This document shows positions 1 to 17,109 of a DNA stretch of 64,000 nt, piece by piece. The stretch lies in contig NC_090022.1 in assembly GCF_037176765.1 (NCBI RefSeq), positions 231,257,117 to 231,321,116 on the forward strand, written 5' to 3'. Each line of letters begins with the position of its first letter. The stretch's first letter is position 1. The translations under genes were made by a program, and so were the position numbers. A model generated the notes under the pieces. That model searched no databases, was not told the DNA's origin, and worked only from the letters and a program-made list of their open reading frames with translations. The DNA comes from Anolis sagrei. Lineage: Eukaryota > Chordata > Lepidosauria > Squamata > Anolidae.

Positions 1-100
1 CCTCAGGCCCTTTCCTTTTCCGAGGGGGAAAAGGAAAGGGCCTGAGGCTGTTAGGAATGAAGTCCAAAACACCTAGAGGACCCAACTTGGCCCATGCCTG
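1..100. mobile_element. 3' arm of a palindromic hAT-type MITE, in SLC35D2 intron 1
   Basis: The window opens inside a foldback: a pyrimidine-rich arm (1-20) is followed by its purine-rich complement (about 25-46). The shared family arm then ends in CCCATGCCTG at 100. The same arm occurs at 11360, 12165, 18847, 19653 and 25647, where two copies have 8-bp target duplications. The left half is outside the window. The hAT class is inferred from the sister copies. Confidence 0.7.
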
Positions 101-266
101 GTGTAGATGCATCCAAAGTCTCCAAGAAGTAGATCCTGGCTCCGATTGACGTGGAAAAGTAACTTCTGGAGCCCGAGGATGGGAGGGGCGGAGGAAGGAA
201 GGCAGCAGTGGATGCTGGGACCTGCAATCCAGCCCCTGGGAGGCTCCAGGCGAGGCTGCTCCTCAC

Positions 267-421
267 CTGTAACCGGTCAGCACCGCCTTGTTGAGCAGGA
301 CCATGGCGAAGGAGCAGATCCCGTAGAAGAGGGCGGAGAGCAGCCTGGACAGCGGGGAAGCCGCCGCCGCCGAAGCAGCTGCAGCCGCCCCCGGCTCCGC
401 GCCCGCCGCCTTGGCTCTCAT
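267..421 (-). CDS. SLC35D2: SLC35D2, first coding exon (partial gene): nucleotide-sugar transporter
   Basis: Reading on the minus strand from the ATG at 421 gives 51 codons, then a donor (AG|GTGAGG) after 267. The peptide has an Ala-rich N-terminus followed by RLLSALFYGICSF and LLNKAVLTGY. This matches the start of the first membrane helix of SLC35D2, a Golgi transporter of UDP-GlcNAc and related sugars. An in-frame ATG at 451 would add ten residues (MNGSGRLRQA). I prefer 421 because the length then fits the human N-terminus, but the choice is open. SLC35D1 is a less good match. The exon sits in GC-rich DNA, and its 5' side runs directly into the tandem GC-box repeat. The remaining exons lie before position 1. 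In amniotes SLC35D2 lies beside ZNF367, as here. Confidence 0.85.
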
Positions 422-450
422 CGCTTGGCGCAGGCGGCCGGACCCATTCA

Positions 451-1440
451 CTCAGCGGAGGAAACGGGAAGGAAAGCAAAAGCCCCAAGCTCGGCTCGGG
501 CCACGCCCCCTGCTCTCAGGCCACGCCCACTCTCGGCATCTGCCCAGCCAAAGGAGCCTCCATTCGTTCAGTGGAGGAAAGGGACAGATCACGCTCCCTG
601 CTCTATGGCCACGCCCATTTCCCCGGAGTCCCGCCCACTTCCCCGATCGCCACGCCCACTCTATCTGCTCAAAGGAGCTCAGCGGAGGAAATGGGCAGAG
701 CCCGGCTTTTAGCCACGCCCACCTTCCCGATCGCCCCGCCCACTTGCTCCATCTGCTCAGCCATAGGAGCTCAGTGGAGAAACGGCCAGAGCCCGGCTTT
801 TAGCCCCGCCCACCTTCCCGATCGCCCCGCCCACTTGCTCCATCTGCTCAGCCAAAGGCGCTCAGTGGAGGAACGGCCAGAGCTCTGCTTTTAGCCACGC
901 CCATCCTCCCAATAACTACGCCCACTCGCTCCATCTGCTCAGTCAATGGAGCTCAGTGGAAGAAACGCCCAGAACTCGGCTTTTAGCCACGCCCATCTTC
1001 CCCATCGCCACGCGATGGCTGCATCTTCTCAGCCAAAGGAGCTCAGTGGAGGAACGGCCAGAGCTCGGCTTTTAGCCACGCCCATCTTCCCGATCGCTAC
1101 GCCCACTCGCTCCATCTGCTCAGCCAAAGGAGCTCAGTGGAGGAAACGCCCAGAACTCGGCTTTTAGCCACGCCCATCTTCCCCATCGCCCCGCCCACTC
1201 GCTCCATCTGCTCAGCCATAGGAGCTCAGTGGAGGAAACCTCCAGAGCTCGACTTTCGGCCACGCCCACCTTCCCGATCGCCACGCCTACAGCTCGGCTT
1301 GCGGCCACGCCCTCTGCTCAAAGGCCACGCTTACTGCCCCGATCGCCACGCCCACTCACTCCACCTGCTCAACCAAAGGAGTACAGTGGAGGCAATGGCC
1401 AGAGCTCGGCTTGCGGCCACGCCCCGCTGCTCCAAGGCCA
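451..1440. repeat. Promoter minisatellite of SLC35D2, 91-92 bp unit, at least 8 copies
   Basis: The core GGAGCTCAG (or a near match) recurs at about 673, 765, 857, 948, 1038, 1129 and 1221, a period of 90-92 bp. More diverged units lie at about 456, 553 and 1379. Each unit has an AACGGCCAGAGCTCGGCTTT-like stretch and one or two boxes of the form CCACGCCC or CCCGCCC. The first unit abuts the SLC35D2 start codon, so the array forms the 5' flank and probably the 5' UTR and promoter. The array is C-rich on the plus strand, so the SLC35D2 transcript strand is G-rich. Confidence 0.85.
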
Positions 1441-1720
1441 CGCCCACCTCCGTTTGCCTCGCCCACCTCTCATCTGCTTATCGAATAGGGAGACCCAGAG
1501 CCACGCCCACCCTCTCCACAAAGGAAACGGGGAGACTAGGAACTCGGCCCCGCCCATTTGGAGCTCCGCCCACTCATTCTTCCGCCACGCCCACACGCTT
1601 AAGCAAGGAACCGGAGCCAGCCCTGCCCTTTCTGGGTATTGTTCACTCCCTCCCTCGGCCACGCCCACCCTCTTTCCCTCCCTTGGAAGCCTCTTTGCAG
1701 AGCCGCTCGGGCTCCCCCTA
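480..1720 (-). promoter_or_regulatory. GC-box (Sp/KLF-type) cluster upstream of SLC35D2
   Basis: More than 25 boxes of the CCACGCCC/CCCGCCC type can be counted between 498 and 1670, all in the same orientation. On the gene strand they read GGGCGTGG/GGGCGGG, the recognition class of Sp and KLF factors. Boxes continue past the clear minisatellite to about 1670. A promoter role is inferred from position and motif. No TATA box is obvious. Confidence 0.55.
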
Positions 1721-1837
1721 ACGAGGATTTCGTTTACAACACCCCGCCCCTCTGTTTTTTTTCTCACTCCTCTTCCTTCATTGGCCACAAAAGGTGAAAT
1801 GACACGCAACGCTGGCGCATCAACCCCATAGAATGAA

Positions 1838-1950
1838 TGCAGTTTGGCGCCTCTTTAACTGGCCTGGCTCAATGCTATGGGATCTGCGGAGTTGTATTTT
1901 GACAAGGTCTTTAGACTTCTTTCCCAGTGTGAAGAAGTTTTCATGATCGC
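1838..1950. mobile_element. Fragment of a high-copy MITE (CTTTAACTG / CAATGCTATGG family)
   Basis: It carries AATGCAGTTTGGCGCC, CTTTAACTGGCCTGGCTCAA and TGCTATGGGATCTGCGGAG, the arm sequence shared with copies near 8790, 9950, 14600, 15130 and 18715. Family membership is from internal similarity; its class is not settled. Confidence 0.5.
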
Positions 1951-2006
1951 ACATTGCCACTTTGGGCCCCCTCCTCCCTACTCTACTGACTTTGCAAAAG
2001 CATGTA

Positions 2007-2105
2007 CAGTGGGCCCTTCCTTGGTATCTGCTGTTGTCCAGGAAGCCCGTGGATAACAAAACCCAATGCTGAGTGAATGCTCAAGCCCCATTATTTACAC
2101 TAGGA
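2007..2105. mobile_element. MER2/Tigger-like DNA transposon end
   Basis: It begins TA|CAGTGGGCCCTTCCTTGG, which resembles the terminal inverted repeat of Tigger/MER2-type elements. Only one end is recognisable. Confidence 0.4.
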
Positions 2106-2222
2106 CCAGGACCAGAGCATAGGATGATGGTATCCCTTATATAAAATGGCAAAACCAAGATTTGGTTTTTGGGTTTTAAAAAAGCACTTTCAAGCTGTAG
2201 ATGGCTGAATTTATGAAACCCA

Positions 2223-2292
2223 TTGGGGCCCCTTCTACACTACAATAGAAAATCCAGATTATCTATACTTTGAACTGGATTATATGACAGAG
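2223..2292. mobile_element. Half of a GGCCCTTC-type palindromic MITE
   Basis: GGGGCCCCTTCTACACTACA followed by TTTGAACTGGATTATATGAC matches one arm of the elements at 28050 and 59836. Confidence 0.5.
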
Positions 2293-2344
2293 CGGAAATT
2301 GTACCTGTTGGAGATAGCAACCCTCTCAAGCCTCTATTTCATGT

Positions 2345-2605
2345 TTTGTCTGTTATTTGTCGTGTCAGGGCAACCAGTCAATTATATTACATTTCTAACA
2401 GAACAAAGCAAACAAACAGACAAAATACAAAATTTGTGAGTTTGGTAGTTGATTAAATGTCCTTTGACCAGTATCTGGCCACTTGGAGTGCTTCTGGTGT
2501 TGCTGCATGTGGCAAGGCTCAGGTTGCATTGCAGCAGGTGGTCAGTGGTTTACTCCTCTCCACACTCACATGTTGAGGATTCCACTTTGTAGCCCCATTT
2601 CTCTC
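2345..2605 (-). mobile_element. RTE-BovB LINE 3' fragment
   Basis: On the minus strand a coding tail reads W-G-Y-K-V-E-S-S-T-C-E-C-G-E, then a stop, then the typical 3' UTR (GGTCAAAGGACATTTAATCA, then CCTGACACGA). Both are hallmarks of BovB in squamates. It is strongly 5'-truncated. A second copy lies at 14310. Confidence 0.75.
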
Positions 2606-2619
2606 GTGGTGCCAAAACA

Positions 2620-3000
2620 GAAGCGACCAGCATGTTTTGTTTATAATGTGCTGGTTTATTTTCTGAAGTGTATGTCTTCTTTGGTTTGCAATTTTCTTAG
2701 CTCTGTGTACTTGAAGCAGTGGGAGGGGCTACAAACCATGTGACTGACTCAGTGACTGTTTAGAATGCAGTTTTGAAATAGTTGAGGCATGACAGTTGAA
2801 TCTTGTGTTTCAGTACAGAAGCCAGTGTTAGAAGTTAGAAAACAGTTGAGGCTTGAGTCCCTTGGAAGTAGGTTGTTATGAAAGAGAGCTGTACAGAGCA
2901 ATAGTTTTGAAGAGACTCTTATACAAACTTAAGAGTTTTAAAGTTTAACCTCACAAGAAATGTATTTGTATATTTAAATACATGAAGTTGTAAGTAAAAC
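2620..3000. other. SLC35D2-ZNF367 spacer with no recognised feature
   Basis: AT-rich sequence with short GA/TTGAGGC-rich direct repeats (about 2780-2860). I see no gene, splice-ready exon or known repeat here. Confidence 0.4.
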
Positions 3001-3004
3001 AAAC

Positions 3005-3405
3005 ACCGGTACTGTGGCACAGCTGGCTGGAAGTCAGCTGCATTAAGATCACTACTGACTGAAAGGTTGCGAGTTCAAAGCCAGCCTGGGTTGGAGTGAG
3101 CTTCTGACCAATTCATGTAGCTTGCTGTCGACCTTTGCAGCCTGAAAGATAGTTGCATCTGTCAAGTAGAAAATTTAGGTACCGCGTATGCGGGGAGGCT
3201 AATTTAACTAATTTACAATGCCATAAAAATTTCCAGCAAGCATGCAAAGAATGACAGCTCCCCTGATGGGCAGAATACCCTCATCAAAAAGCTGAAATGT
3301 TAAGGAGCCTCTGTATGTCTGTCTATATATGTTGTGTGTCTATGGCATTGAATGTTTGCCATGTATATGTACATTGCAATCCACCCTGAGTCCACTAATT
3401 TTAAA
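3005..3405 (+). mobile_element. tRNA-derived composite SINE with L2-like tail
   Basis: An A-box-like TGGCACAGCTGG and a B-box-like GGTTGCGAGTTCAAAGCC form the tRNA head. A unique body follows, and the tail GGCATTGAATGTTTGCC...CCACCCTGAGTCC is shared with L2-type LINE 3' ends. A tail-only relative lies at about 11135. Confidence 0.65.
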
Positions 3406-3984
3406 GAAATCTACTTGAATCTTTGTCTGCTGAGAGTGTGGAATAGAAACAAGTTCTTTACATACTCAGTGATCATTCATTACCCAATAAACTAAAGGAA
3501 CACTTTTGAAACTCTGCTACCCATTAGGTTGTGATCTTAACAGGTCATAATCCAATAGTACCACTGGGATCCTGGTGTCTGAGTTTCCACTCAGACCACT
3601 AGACCACACTGACTCCTTCACCCATTTTCAGAAATATCTACTTCGCTATCTGCATCTGTAAACTTATCTAGAGTAAAGTGAGATCCAAGAAGGTGTGGGA
3701 TCTCATTATTTACACCGCTGTTTAAATGTAATAAATTATGTGTACACTTTCACCTTCGAATGTTTGAAAGGGAAAACCATTAATATTTTGGCTGCTGAGT
3801 GCACACGAAAACTGAACAAGCTCTCTGATGTATACACAAGGCATTCATGAAACAAGCTTTCCCAATTTCAATGTCAGAAAACTATACCAACCAGTTCCCA
3901 ACAAAAACCAGACACAGGAGCAGAATTGCATGAGGCTGTTGGGAGTAGAGTGGCTACAGATGAGTCAAAAAGTTATCACCACTG

Positions 3985-6445
3985 ACACGAGTCAAGCAAC
4001 TTTTTTTTATTCAAAGCTTATTAGAATTACAGCATTTAAACTCATGCTGAAAGTACAAATTAATCATGTGAAGCAGAGAATTCTTGAATCGCCACATTTA
4101 AAAACATTTTTAAAATTGTTGCAATGGTTCCAAAGAGGTATTTTATACATAATTGGTACAGCAGCTAGGCAGAATGTGTTTTGATTAAATACATATTTTA
4201 ATATGTATTCTGTGTAAATGTGGTGAAAAGGGGAGGGACTTTATGTCTATCAACAAGTCAGGCCTTGTTCTCATATCTAGGGAATGTGGTGTTCTACAAT
4301 ATTCCAAGAAGTGCAAGTATTTTTCCCTTGCAAACTGTCTACAAACATTAATACATAATTCTAAGGATATACCAAAACAAAGCACACATTACAGCCAAAG
4401 GGATCGGTTCAGATATCCCTCTACAGAGGCTGACCTTTCCTACCTTCCTGTTAAGATCTAAGTGCTTCCTCAAGTATTTAAGAGGAAATATTTGTATGAG
4501 ATGCTTGAATCCAAAATAGAACATAATGATACTCCTGGAAGTAAGTAATGTGTATATAGTACTACCCCAGTATCTGCAGGGCCAGTATCCACCATTCATG
4601 TCTAACAAATTACACTATGTAACAAAATTTGAAAAAAAATGTTCCTGGTTTGAAAGTGTCATTTCCTGTTTAATTGTGCAGTACTTGCTCTGAAAGTAGT
4701 TGTTATACTCCAGAACCTTTGTTTTTGTGGCTGCCACAAACTATGTTAAATTGGTTGAGATTCTATGAGATATTAATTGAAAAATTATAGCAAAATGTGC
4801 TATAGGATGTCCCACAGAAAACAAGTTTTTGCAGTTTTGCAGTTCCCATTTTGTTATAACAGAAGAAATATGGAAATTACATTTACAACACATGAACAAA
4901 AATCATGTTACATAGTGTTATGTTATGTCTTCTCTAGGCATTTCTTAGGACCTCTAGTGATATTCTTGGACCAGAGCTTGCTATCAAATATGCTTTTGCA
5001 TATCCACATGAAGTCCAGGAGTTGTACTGTATACCCTAATCTTGTCAATTAGGACACCGGTCATTAAACTTCAGAGAGATACATGATTTTCTTTGCATAT
5101 TTGCTGAGATCAGAAGGAATCCAATTCCAGAATGCAACAGACATTAACTGGACAAGGATCAGGTAGTTCATATGCTTATGCCAGTGGCCTTTACCTTAGT
5201 AAGGGTCCACAGCCTATTACATACTTTTACTCATTTGCTCGACAGTTATCAAGGCACAAGTCCAGCATATGATAAATTATTTAAGAACAGTACAGTGTCC
5301 AGCCAAAAAAATATATTTTTATTGCTCAAGAGCACTAAGTGCTATCTCTAACTTCATTTAGGGGAAGAATACTACCACAAGTATCTCAACACTTGCAACT
5401 ACTGCTGGAAGCCTATTTTCCTAACTGAATAGCAAGTATCTTGCAATTTTTATCAAAGACTGAGCTACAGTTAATGAACACAGACTTGGCTGTAAGTTCA
5501 AATAAAGCTGTAAAATGAAGTTATTTAAGAAAAAAAACCTATTTGCAAGAAAATCCTTTGAAGCAGTAATTTAGTGTTTGCTATAAGGGTAATATATTTT
5601 ACTACAAACCAATGTAAGCATGGAAATATCTGAACAACACACAAATGCCGTAGTTACAGGATCTCAGAAATCTGAAATTCACACTTACTGTGATGCCATG
5701 ATACCTACATTTTGCAAGATTAATCACTCAGTTATAGGTAAGTTGAACAATGTGCAAACGTTCCCAACATTCTAGTAAGAACAACAAGTGCTACTCAACC
5801 AAGAGTCTGCTGAGATCTCAGTCCACAAATACAAAATCACTCTTCATGTCAGCAGCCACAGTGAAGATCCTGAACAATGTCATCCAGTTAGTCAATGCTC
5901 CTATAAGATGAAGACAACTATTCTGGCATTCTTCTCATTAATGCTAAGCAAACACCAAAGTGTGAAGAGACATGGATGGGTTACTCTTTAGAGGAAACTT
6001 TGTTTTTTAAAAAAATACAATCCACTAAAAATCCCATTATTCCAACCTAATGAGTTCAGAAAGTGCTTCCTGTGAGAACTGAATGAAAGAATGACTGGCA
6101 TCTTGATCTTAAACACCTTTACATGGAAACAAGTCCCACTGTTTGCAGAAACTTACTTCCACACAGCTGAGATTAAACAGCACAACCCTAATCTTGCAAA
6201 CGGAACATTCTATTACATGAGCATTTCCCACACTGTGTTACAGTGTCCCTATTTACAAAATACTTTAAAAGCTTTACAACTGTCTTACCATACAAAAAGT
6301 GCAATTCTCTCACCCCTTTTTCCGAGGCAACAACATTCTTCATAATTTCTACATAATAGCAGCCTATGGAAGCAAATAAGGTGCTTAGCTTATGCTCAGA
6401 AGCTAATTGGTTTAAGTACCAAAATGCAGTAGGTCCAGTTTTCTA
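3985..6445 (-). other. ZNF367: Probable ZNF367 3' UTR
   Basis: The region downstream of the ZNF367 stop is AT-rich and open of other genes. The most distal good poly(A) signal on the minus strand is AATAAA at 4006-4011 (TTTATT on plus); an earlier one lies at 5318-5323. A UTR of about 2.4 kb fits the long 3' UTR known for mammalian ZNF367. A MER2-like remnant lies at about 4555-4615. The exact end is an inference. Confidence 0.5.
4006..4011 (-). terminator. Candidate distal poly(A) signal AATAAA of ZNF367
   Basis: TTTATT on the plus strand gives AATAAA on the gene strand, in a run of T/A. The alternative proximal signal at 5318-5323 would give a shorter 3' UTR. Confidence 0.4.
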
Positions 6446-13047
<6,602 letters not shown>

Positions 13048-13480
13048 CCCGCCTCGGAGGGAAGCGCCCTTCGCTCTGGCCCGCTTCCCGACCGCGCCGC
13101 GACTCCCCAGCCCGATCGCGAGCCCAGACTTTTCCCGCGTTACGTTTCGCGCCTGGGCGGAGAGGCGGACGTCAAGAGAGTGACAGGCGCCCGCAACCAA
13201 TCACCTCGCAGCAAAACCGGGTTGAAAGGGAAAAGAGGCGCGCGAGGCGGGGCTCAGCTGTAATCCGGGCCGCCTATTGGATGGTGCTGACTCGGCGCCG
13301 GCCAATAAAATTCGAAAGCGGCCTGGGAGGGGCGGGGCTCCGACAGTGAATGACTGCTTAGAGCCGATTGGCCTACGAGCTGGAAGGAGGCGGGGCCTGC
13401 AGCGCTTGGCGGTTAAATCGGCAGTAAACATGTTTGTCTGTTTTGGCGCGTTATTTATACTGAGGCCTGGCCTGCAGTAG
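13048..13480 (-). promoter_or_regulatory. ZNF367 CpG promoter with CCAAT and E2F-like sites
   Basis: CCAAT boxes (either strand) lie at 13197-13201, 13276-13280, 13302-13306 and 13367-13371. E2F-like TTTCCCGCG and TTTCGCGCC lie at about 13133-13152, and TTTTGGCGCG at about 13440. The combination of CCAAT (NF-Y) and E2F sites is typical of cell-cycle promoters, which fits the known S-phase behaviour of ZNF367. Function is inferred. Confidence 0.6.
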
Positions 13481-13562
13481 CTGTTTTGCTGTATCTGCTT
13501 ATCTCGTGGTGTATCCATTTAAACAGTGACGCTGAAGCAATAATAAACAATAGTATTAAAAA

Positions 13563-14165
13563 ACGCCCGGTGGTGCAGCGGGTTAAACTGCAGAGCTACT
13601 GAACTTGCTGACCAAAAGGCCAGCGGTTCGAATCGGGGAGTGGGGTGAGCTCCTGCTGTTAGGCCCAGCTTCTGCCAACCTAGTTCGAAAACATACAAAT
13701 GTGACATCAATAGGCACTGCTTCTGCGGGAAGGTAATGGCGCTCCATGCAGTCATGCCAGCCACATGACCTTGGAGGCGTCTATGGACAGTGCCGGCTCT
13801 TCGGCTTAAAAATAGAGAATTAAATTTTGCTTCCCCTCCTTCTCTTCAGCTCTGTATTGTTCTGCACTATCCTGGGCCCTGGCCTCTTAGACTGTTTAGA
13901 CTCACTCGAGTACCCCGGCCCTTAAAAACTCATTCCAGATTGTAGAATACTGTTTGATCTTGGTTTTAACTGTATGTGGTTTTTTAAATAATTTTGTGTT
14001 TTTGTTTTGAATACTCTATATTTCCACTATGTCATTGTATGTGTGGAAACCTCCCTTGAGTCCCCTAGGAGAGATAGAGCGGTATATAAATAAATTGTTG
14101 TTGTTGTTACTATCCCCCAGAGTTGGACACAACTAGATTTAATGTCAAGGGGAAACCCTGACCTT
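13563..14165 (+). mobile_element. tRNA-derived SINE split by an L2 insertion
   Basis: The head (GGTGGTGCAGCGGGTTAAAC as A box, GCGGTTCGAATC as B box) and body (CATGACCTTGGAGGCGTCTA) run to about 13826. The tail (GAGTTGGACACAACTAGATT, then GTCAAGGGGAAACC) resumes at about 14113. Between them lies a 5'-truncated L2 LINE 3' end (CCTTGAGTCCCCTAGG...GCGGTATATAAATAAATTG). The L2 copy is therefore younger than this SINE. Confidence 0.75.
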
Positions 14166-14309
14166 TATTAAAAGGCGGGAAGTTATTTTTGAGATTGTAA
14201 CTGCCAGAATCCTCCAGCTAAGCATGGGTTCACCTTCACCCATGCTTTCTATTTATCATGCCAGAAGCAAATTGAGAATACAGTTATAATGTATTTACAA
14301 AAACACAAA

Positions 14310-14605
14310 GTTAAAAATTTTGCATTATGCTAAATGTCCTTTGACCAGAAGCTGGCCATTTGCAGTGCCTCTGGTGTTGCTGTAAGAAGATCCTCCATTG
14401 TGCATGTGGCAGGGCTCATTGTAATAAGTGGTCTGTGGTTTGCTCGTTTCCACACTCGCACGTCGTGGACTCCACTTCGTAGCCCCATTTCTTAAGGTTG
14501 GCTCCGCATCTCATGGTGCCAGAGCGCAGTCTGTTCAGCGCCTTCCAAGTCTCCCAGTCACCTGTGACCTTCACCTTAGAACTAATGTAGTGTGACGTCA
14601 CTTTA
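14310..14605 (-). mobile_element. RTE-BovB LINE fragment
   Basis: The minus-strand frame from 14601 encodes WKALNRLRSGTMRCGANLKK and CECGNEQTTDHLL, the C-terminal zinc-knuckle-like tail of BovB-type ORF2. GGTCAAAGGACATTTAGC follows in the 3' UTR. It is truncated at both ends. Confidence 0.75.
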
Positions 14606-14720
14606 ACTTACAAGATTTGTAGTTGGTGAGGCACCAGCACTCTTTGATCTTGCTGCCTTAATACTGAGACATAGCATTTAACAGTGTCGAATTGCATTAA
14701 TTGTACCGTGTAGATGGCTG
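14600..14720. mobile_element. MITE of the GTAGTTGGTGAGGC family
   Basis: GACGTCACTTTAACTTACAA, then GTAGTTGGTGAGGCACCAGC, then GAATTGCATTAATTGTACCG. These are both arms of the same palindromic family as 9948 and 18714. Confidence 0.5.
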
Positions 14721-14827
14721 TTAATCTGGAAAAATAACTTTTCTGAACCCTCGCAAAACCTTCACTTTATGAGGGAAAACGTTGTATAGTAATACGCTTT
14801 TGCAATCAGCTCTCATAAGGCAATGGG

Positions 14828-15225
14828 TTGATCTACACTGGAATTAATGCCATCTGACACCACTTTAACTGGAGCCCTCTGTGGCGCAATGGGTTAAATC
14901 CTTGTGCTGGCTGAACTGCTGAGTGAAAGGTTGGTGGTTCGAATGTGAGGAACGGGGTGAGCTCCTGTCAGCTCCAGCTTCCCATTCGGGGACATGAGAG
15001 AAGCGTCCTACAAGGTGGTAAAACATCTTGGCACCCCCTGGGCAACATCTTTGCAGACAGCCAATTCTCTCACAACAGAAGTGGTTTGCAGCTTCTCAAG
15101 TCGTTCCTGACATGGAAAAAAACTCCCCCACTTTAACTGCCATGCCTCATTATGTGGAATCCTGGGAGTTGTAGTTTGGAGAGACACATGCAGTACCGTA
15201 TTTGGTAGAAAAGGCTAAAGTGTTT
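14828..15225. mobile_element. MITE interrupted by a SINE
   Basis: The left arm (ATCTACACTGGAATTAATGC, CACTTTAACTG) ends at 14871. The right part (CACTTTAACTGCCATGCC, GAATCCTGGGAGTTGTAGTT) resumes at 15129. The repeated CACTTTAACTG is the SINE target duplication. Confidence 0.65.
14872..15128 (+). mobile_element. Sauria-type SINE with 11-bp target duplication
   Basis: A tRNA-like head GAGCCCTCTGTGGCGCAATG (A box) and GGTTGGTGGTTCGAATG (B box) lead to the tail CTTCTCAAGTCGTTCCTGAC and an A-run. CACTTTAACTG flanks it at 14861-14871 and 15129-15139. The CCTGACA-type end resembles BovB 3' ends, as known for Sauria SINEs. Confidence 0.8.
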
Positions 15226-15229
15226 AATT

Positions 15230-16195
15230 TATTGTGATCAGAAACTGCTTTAGGTCCTGCTCTCGGAGGAAATTGGCATATAAATTATATAAATGGCATA
15301 ATAAAATGGTTTCCCATATATTAAAGGGCAAAATCAAAATTTGCTTTTTTGAATTTAAAAAAAATATTTTCAAGCTGTTGGGGGCTGAATCTGGATGCAG
15401 AATCCATGAATATGGTGACTAATTGGAAATGAATCTGACACCTTAGGTTATTATTCTTTTCTCCAGTTTAGCCACAGAGCAGGTGTGATTGAGGAATCTG
15501 GTAGCTAAGCATAGGAGAAAACCCAGTTTTCAATTGCTGCTTCCTTCCTTAAGCAGATTAAATATTGTGAAGCCACAATTCCCTTGAAACAGAATAAAAT
15601 GTGATAGGATATTATTCATGGGCGAGGAAGAGCTGGACTATCTTCAGCACAAGCCTCCACCATTTTCTTCTGATATATATAATGTGTACACAGATATCTC
15701 CTGTGTTGGATGTTCATGCTGTTCGTACTTCATATCTTTTCTCTGTCTCCAATTATTTGACAAGGCCCAAGGTGTGTGCTCTGGTATTTCCCACACAAGC
15801 CTCTGTCAACTCCTCTCTGGAATGGGGTTGTGCAATTTAAGAGGACCAATATATTTTGCTTCCTTTAGCCTGTGCCCCCAAATCAAAAGTACATCATACC
15901 TAAAGGGAGCCAAATAATTCTGGCACTTGGAGCAGAAAATCCCACAATTGATTCTCCCTAGGAATATGGAAAGATGGAAAGTATTCATTTGTCCCCATTT
16001 TTAATACACAGATCAATAGGTAGCATAATGCTTAAGACATTTTCATCCTTGGTTTCAAATAAGTTCTGTGTTGAAAGAATATTTTTCTCTACAGTAGAAA
16101 TCTGCAGGGTCCTCAGAGTCTTCACATGGTCCCTGAGGTTTATGCTCTTGCAGCACATCAATATCCATGCCCGGTCCTTTTTATAGCCTGGTCAT
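15230..16195. other. ZNF367-HABP4 spacer with no recognised feature
   Basis: AT-rich sequence. I see no coding potential with conservation and no clear repeat ends. Confidence 0.35.
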
Positions 16196-16199
16196 GTCC

Positions 16200-16456
16200 A
16201 CTTTAGTATTATTGTTTATTGGTTTCTATTGAGTATTGTTTTGATGGAGTTTCAATATTACTATTTCATATTATGTTTTATTTGTGTTTTATCTGGACTG
16301 TTATATTTTACTATGTTTTTATTTTAATTGTGGTTTTGCTTTAATTGATTATTTTGCTTTTATGTCTTGTGGGCATTTTGTCTCCTATGTAAGCCGCCCC
16401 AAGTTCCTTCGGGGAGATGGTGGCGGAGTATAAGAATAAAGTTATTATTATTATTT
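16200..16456 (+). mobile_element. L2-type LINE 3' end
   Basis: TATGTAAGCCGCCCCAAGTT, CTTCGGGGAGATGGTGGCGG and an AATAAAGTTATTATTATT tail. A reverse copy of the same subtype lies at 33690-34020. Confidence 0.65.
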
Positions 16457-16654
16457 GATACACAACAAGGCCGCATTCTAGGTTTGTGCCTTTGGACTCA
16501 TCACAGAACTTCAATATAGCATGTTGCCTTCAAGGTATTTCCACCTTCAGGTGTCCCTGAGGTGCCTTCTTATGGGATTTACTTTGCAGGATTGTTGTGA
16601 AAAGAAACAGAAGGAGGAGAGCTCCTCCTTTAATTGAATGGCTAGGTTTAAATG

Positions 16655-17075
16655 CTAATCAAGGTGGCCAATTGCAACATTCACACCAACCTCCAACAGA
16701 CAAGAGTTCTTTCTCCCACCCTGGACATTCCACAGATATATAAACCCCACTTGCTTAGTTTCCAATGGACCTCACAACCTCTGAGGATGCCTGCCACAAA
16801 TGCAGGCGAAACGTCAAGTGAGAATGCTTCTGGAGCATGGCCATACTGCCAGAAAAACTTACAGCAATCCAGGAAGAGAGCTGTTCTGAGACTGGCCAAT
16901 CTGTACCATGAGTTCTGGCTTGCCCAAGAATATGTATTAAGAAGAATACGTATTGTCGAATGCTTTCATGGCCAGAATCACTGGGTTGTTGTAGGTTTTT
17001 TGGGCTGTATGGTCATGTTCTAGAAGCATTCTCTCCTGACGTTTCGCCTGCATCTATGGCAGGTATCCTCTGAGG
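16655..17075. mobile_element. Inverted pair of a squamate 'GCAGGCGAAACGTCA' repeat
   Basis: A plus-strand copy (16655-16862; CACAACCTCTGAGGATGCCT, GCAGGCGAAACGTCAAG) is followed by a minus-strand copy (about 16945-17075; TTTCGCCTGCATCTATGGCA). The family also occurs at 44221 and 51775. I think it is a Penelope-like element terminal repeat, but that class call is from memory and unsure. Confidence 0.6.
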
Positions 17076-17109
17076 TTGAGATTATTAAGAATTCACACAC
17101 ACATACATA

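Noticed and set aside
107-1831. Long open frames of 100-200 codons on both strands through the GC-box array
   Set aside because: They are products of stop-poor GC-rich tandem repeats. The frame shifts from unit to unit (91-92 bp), and no family resemblance is seen.
14416-14601. 61-codon minus-strand frame as a zinc-binding host protein
   Set aside because: It is the cysteine-containing C-terminus of a BovB LINE, a second copy of which lies at 2345.
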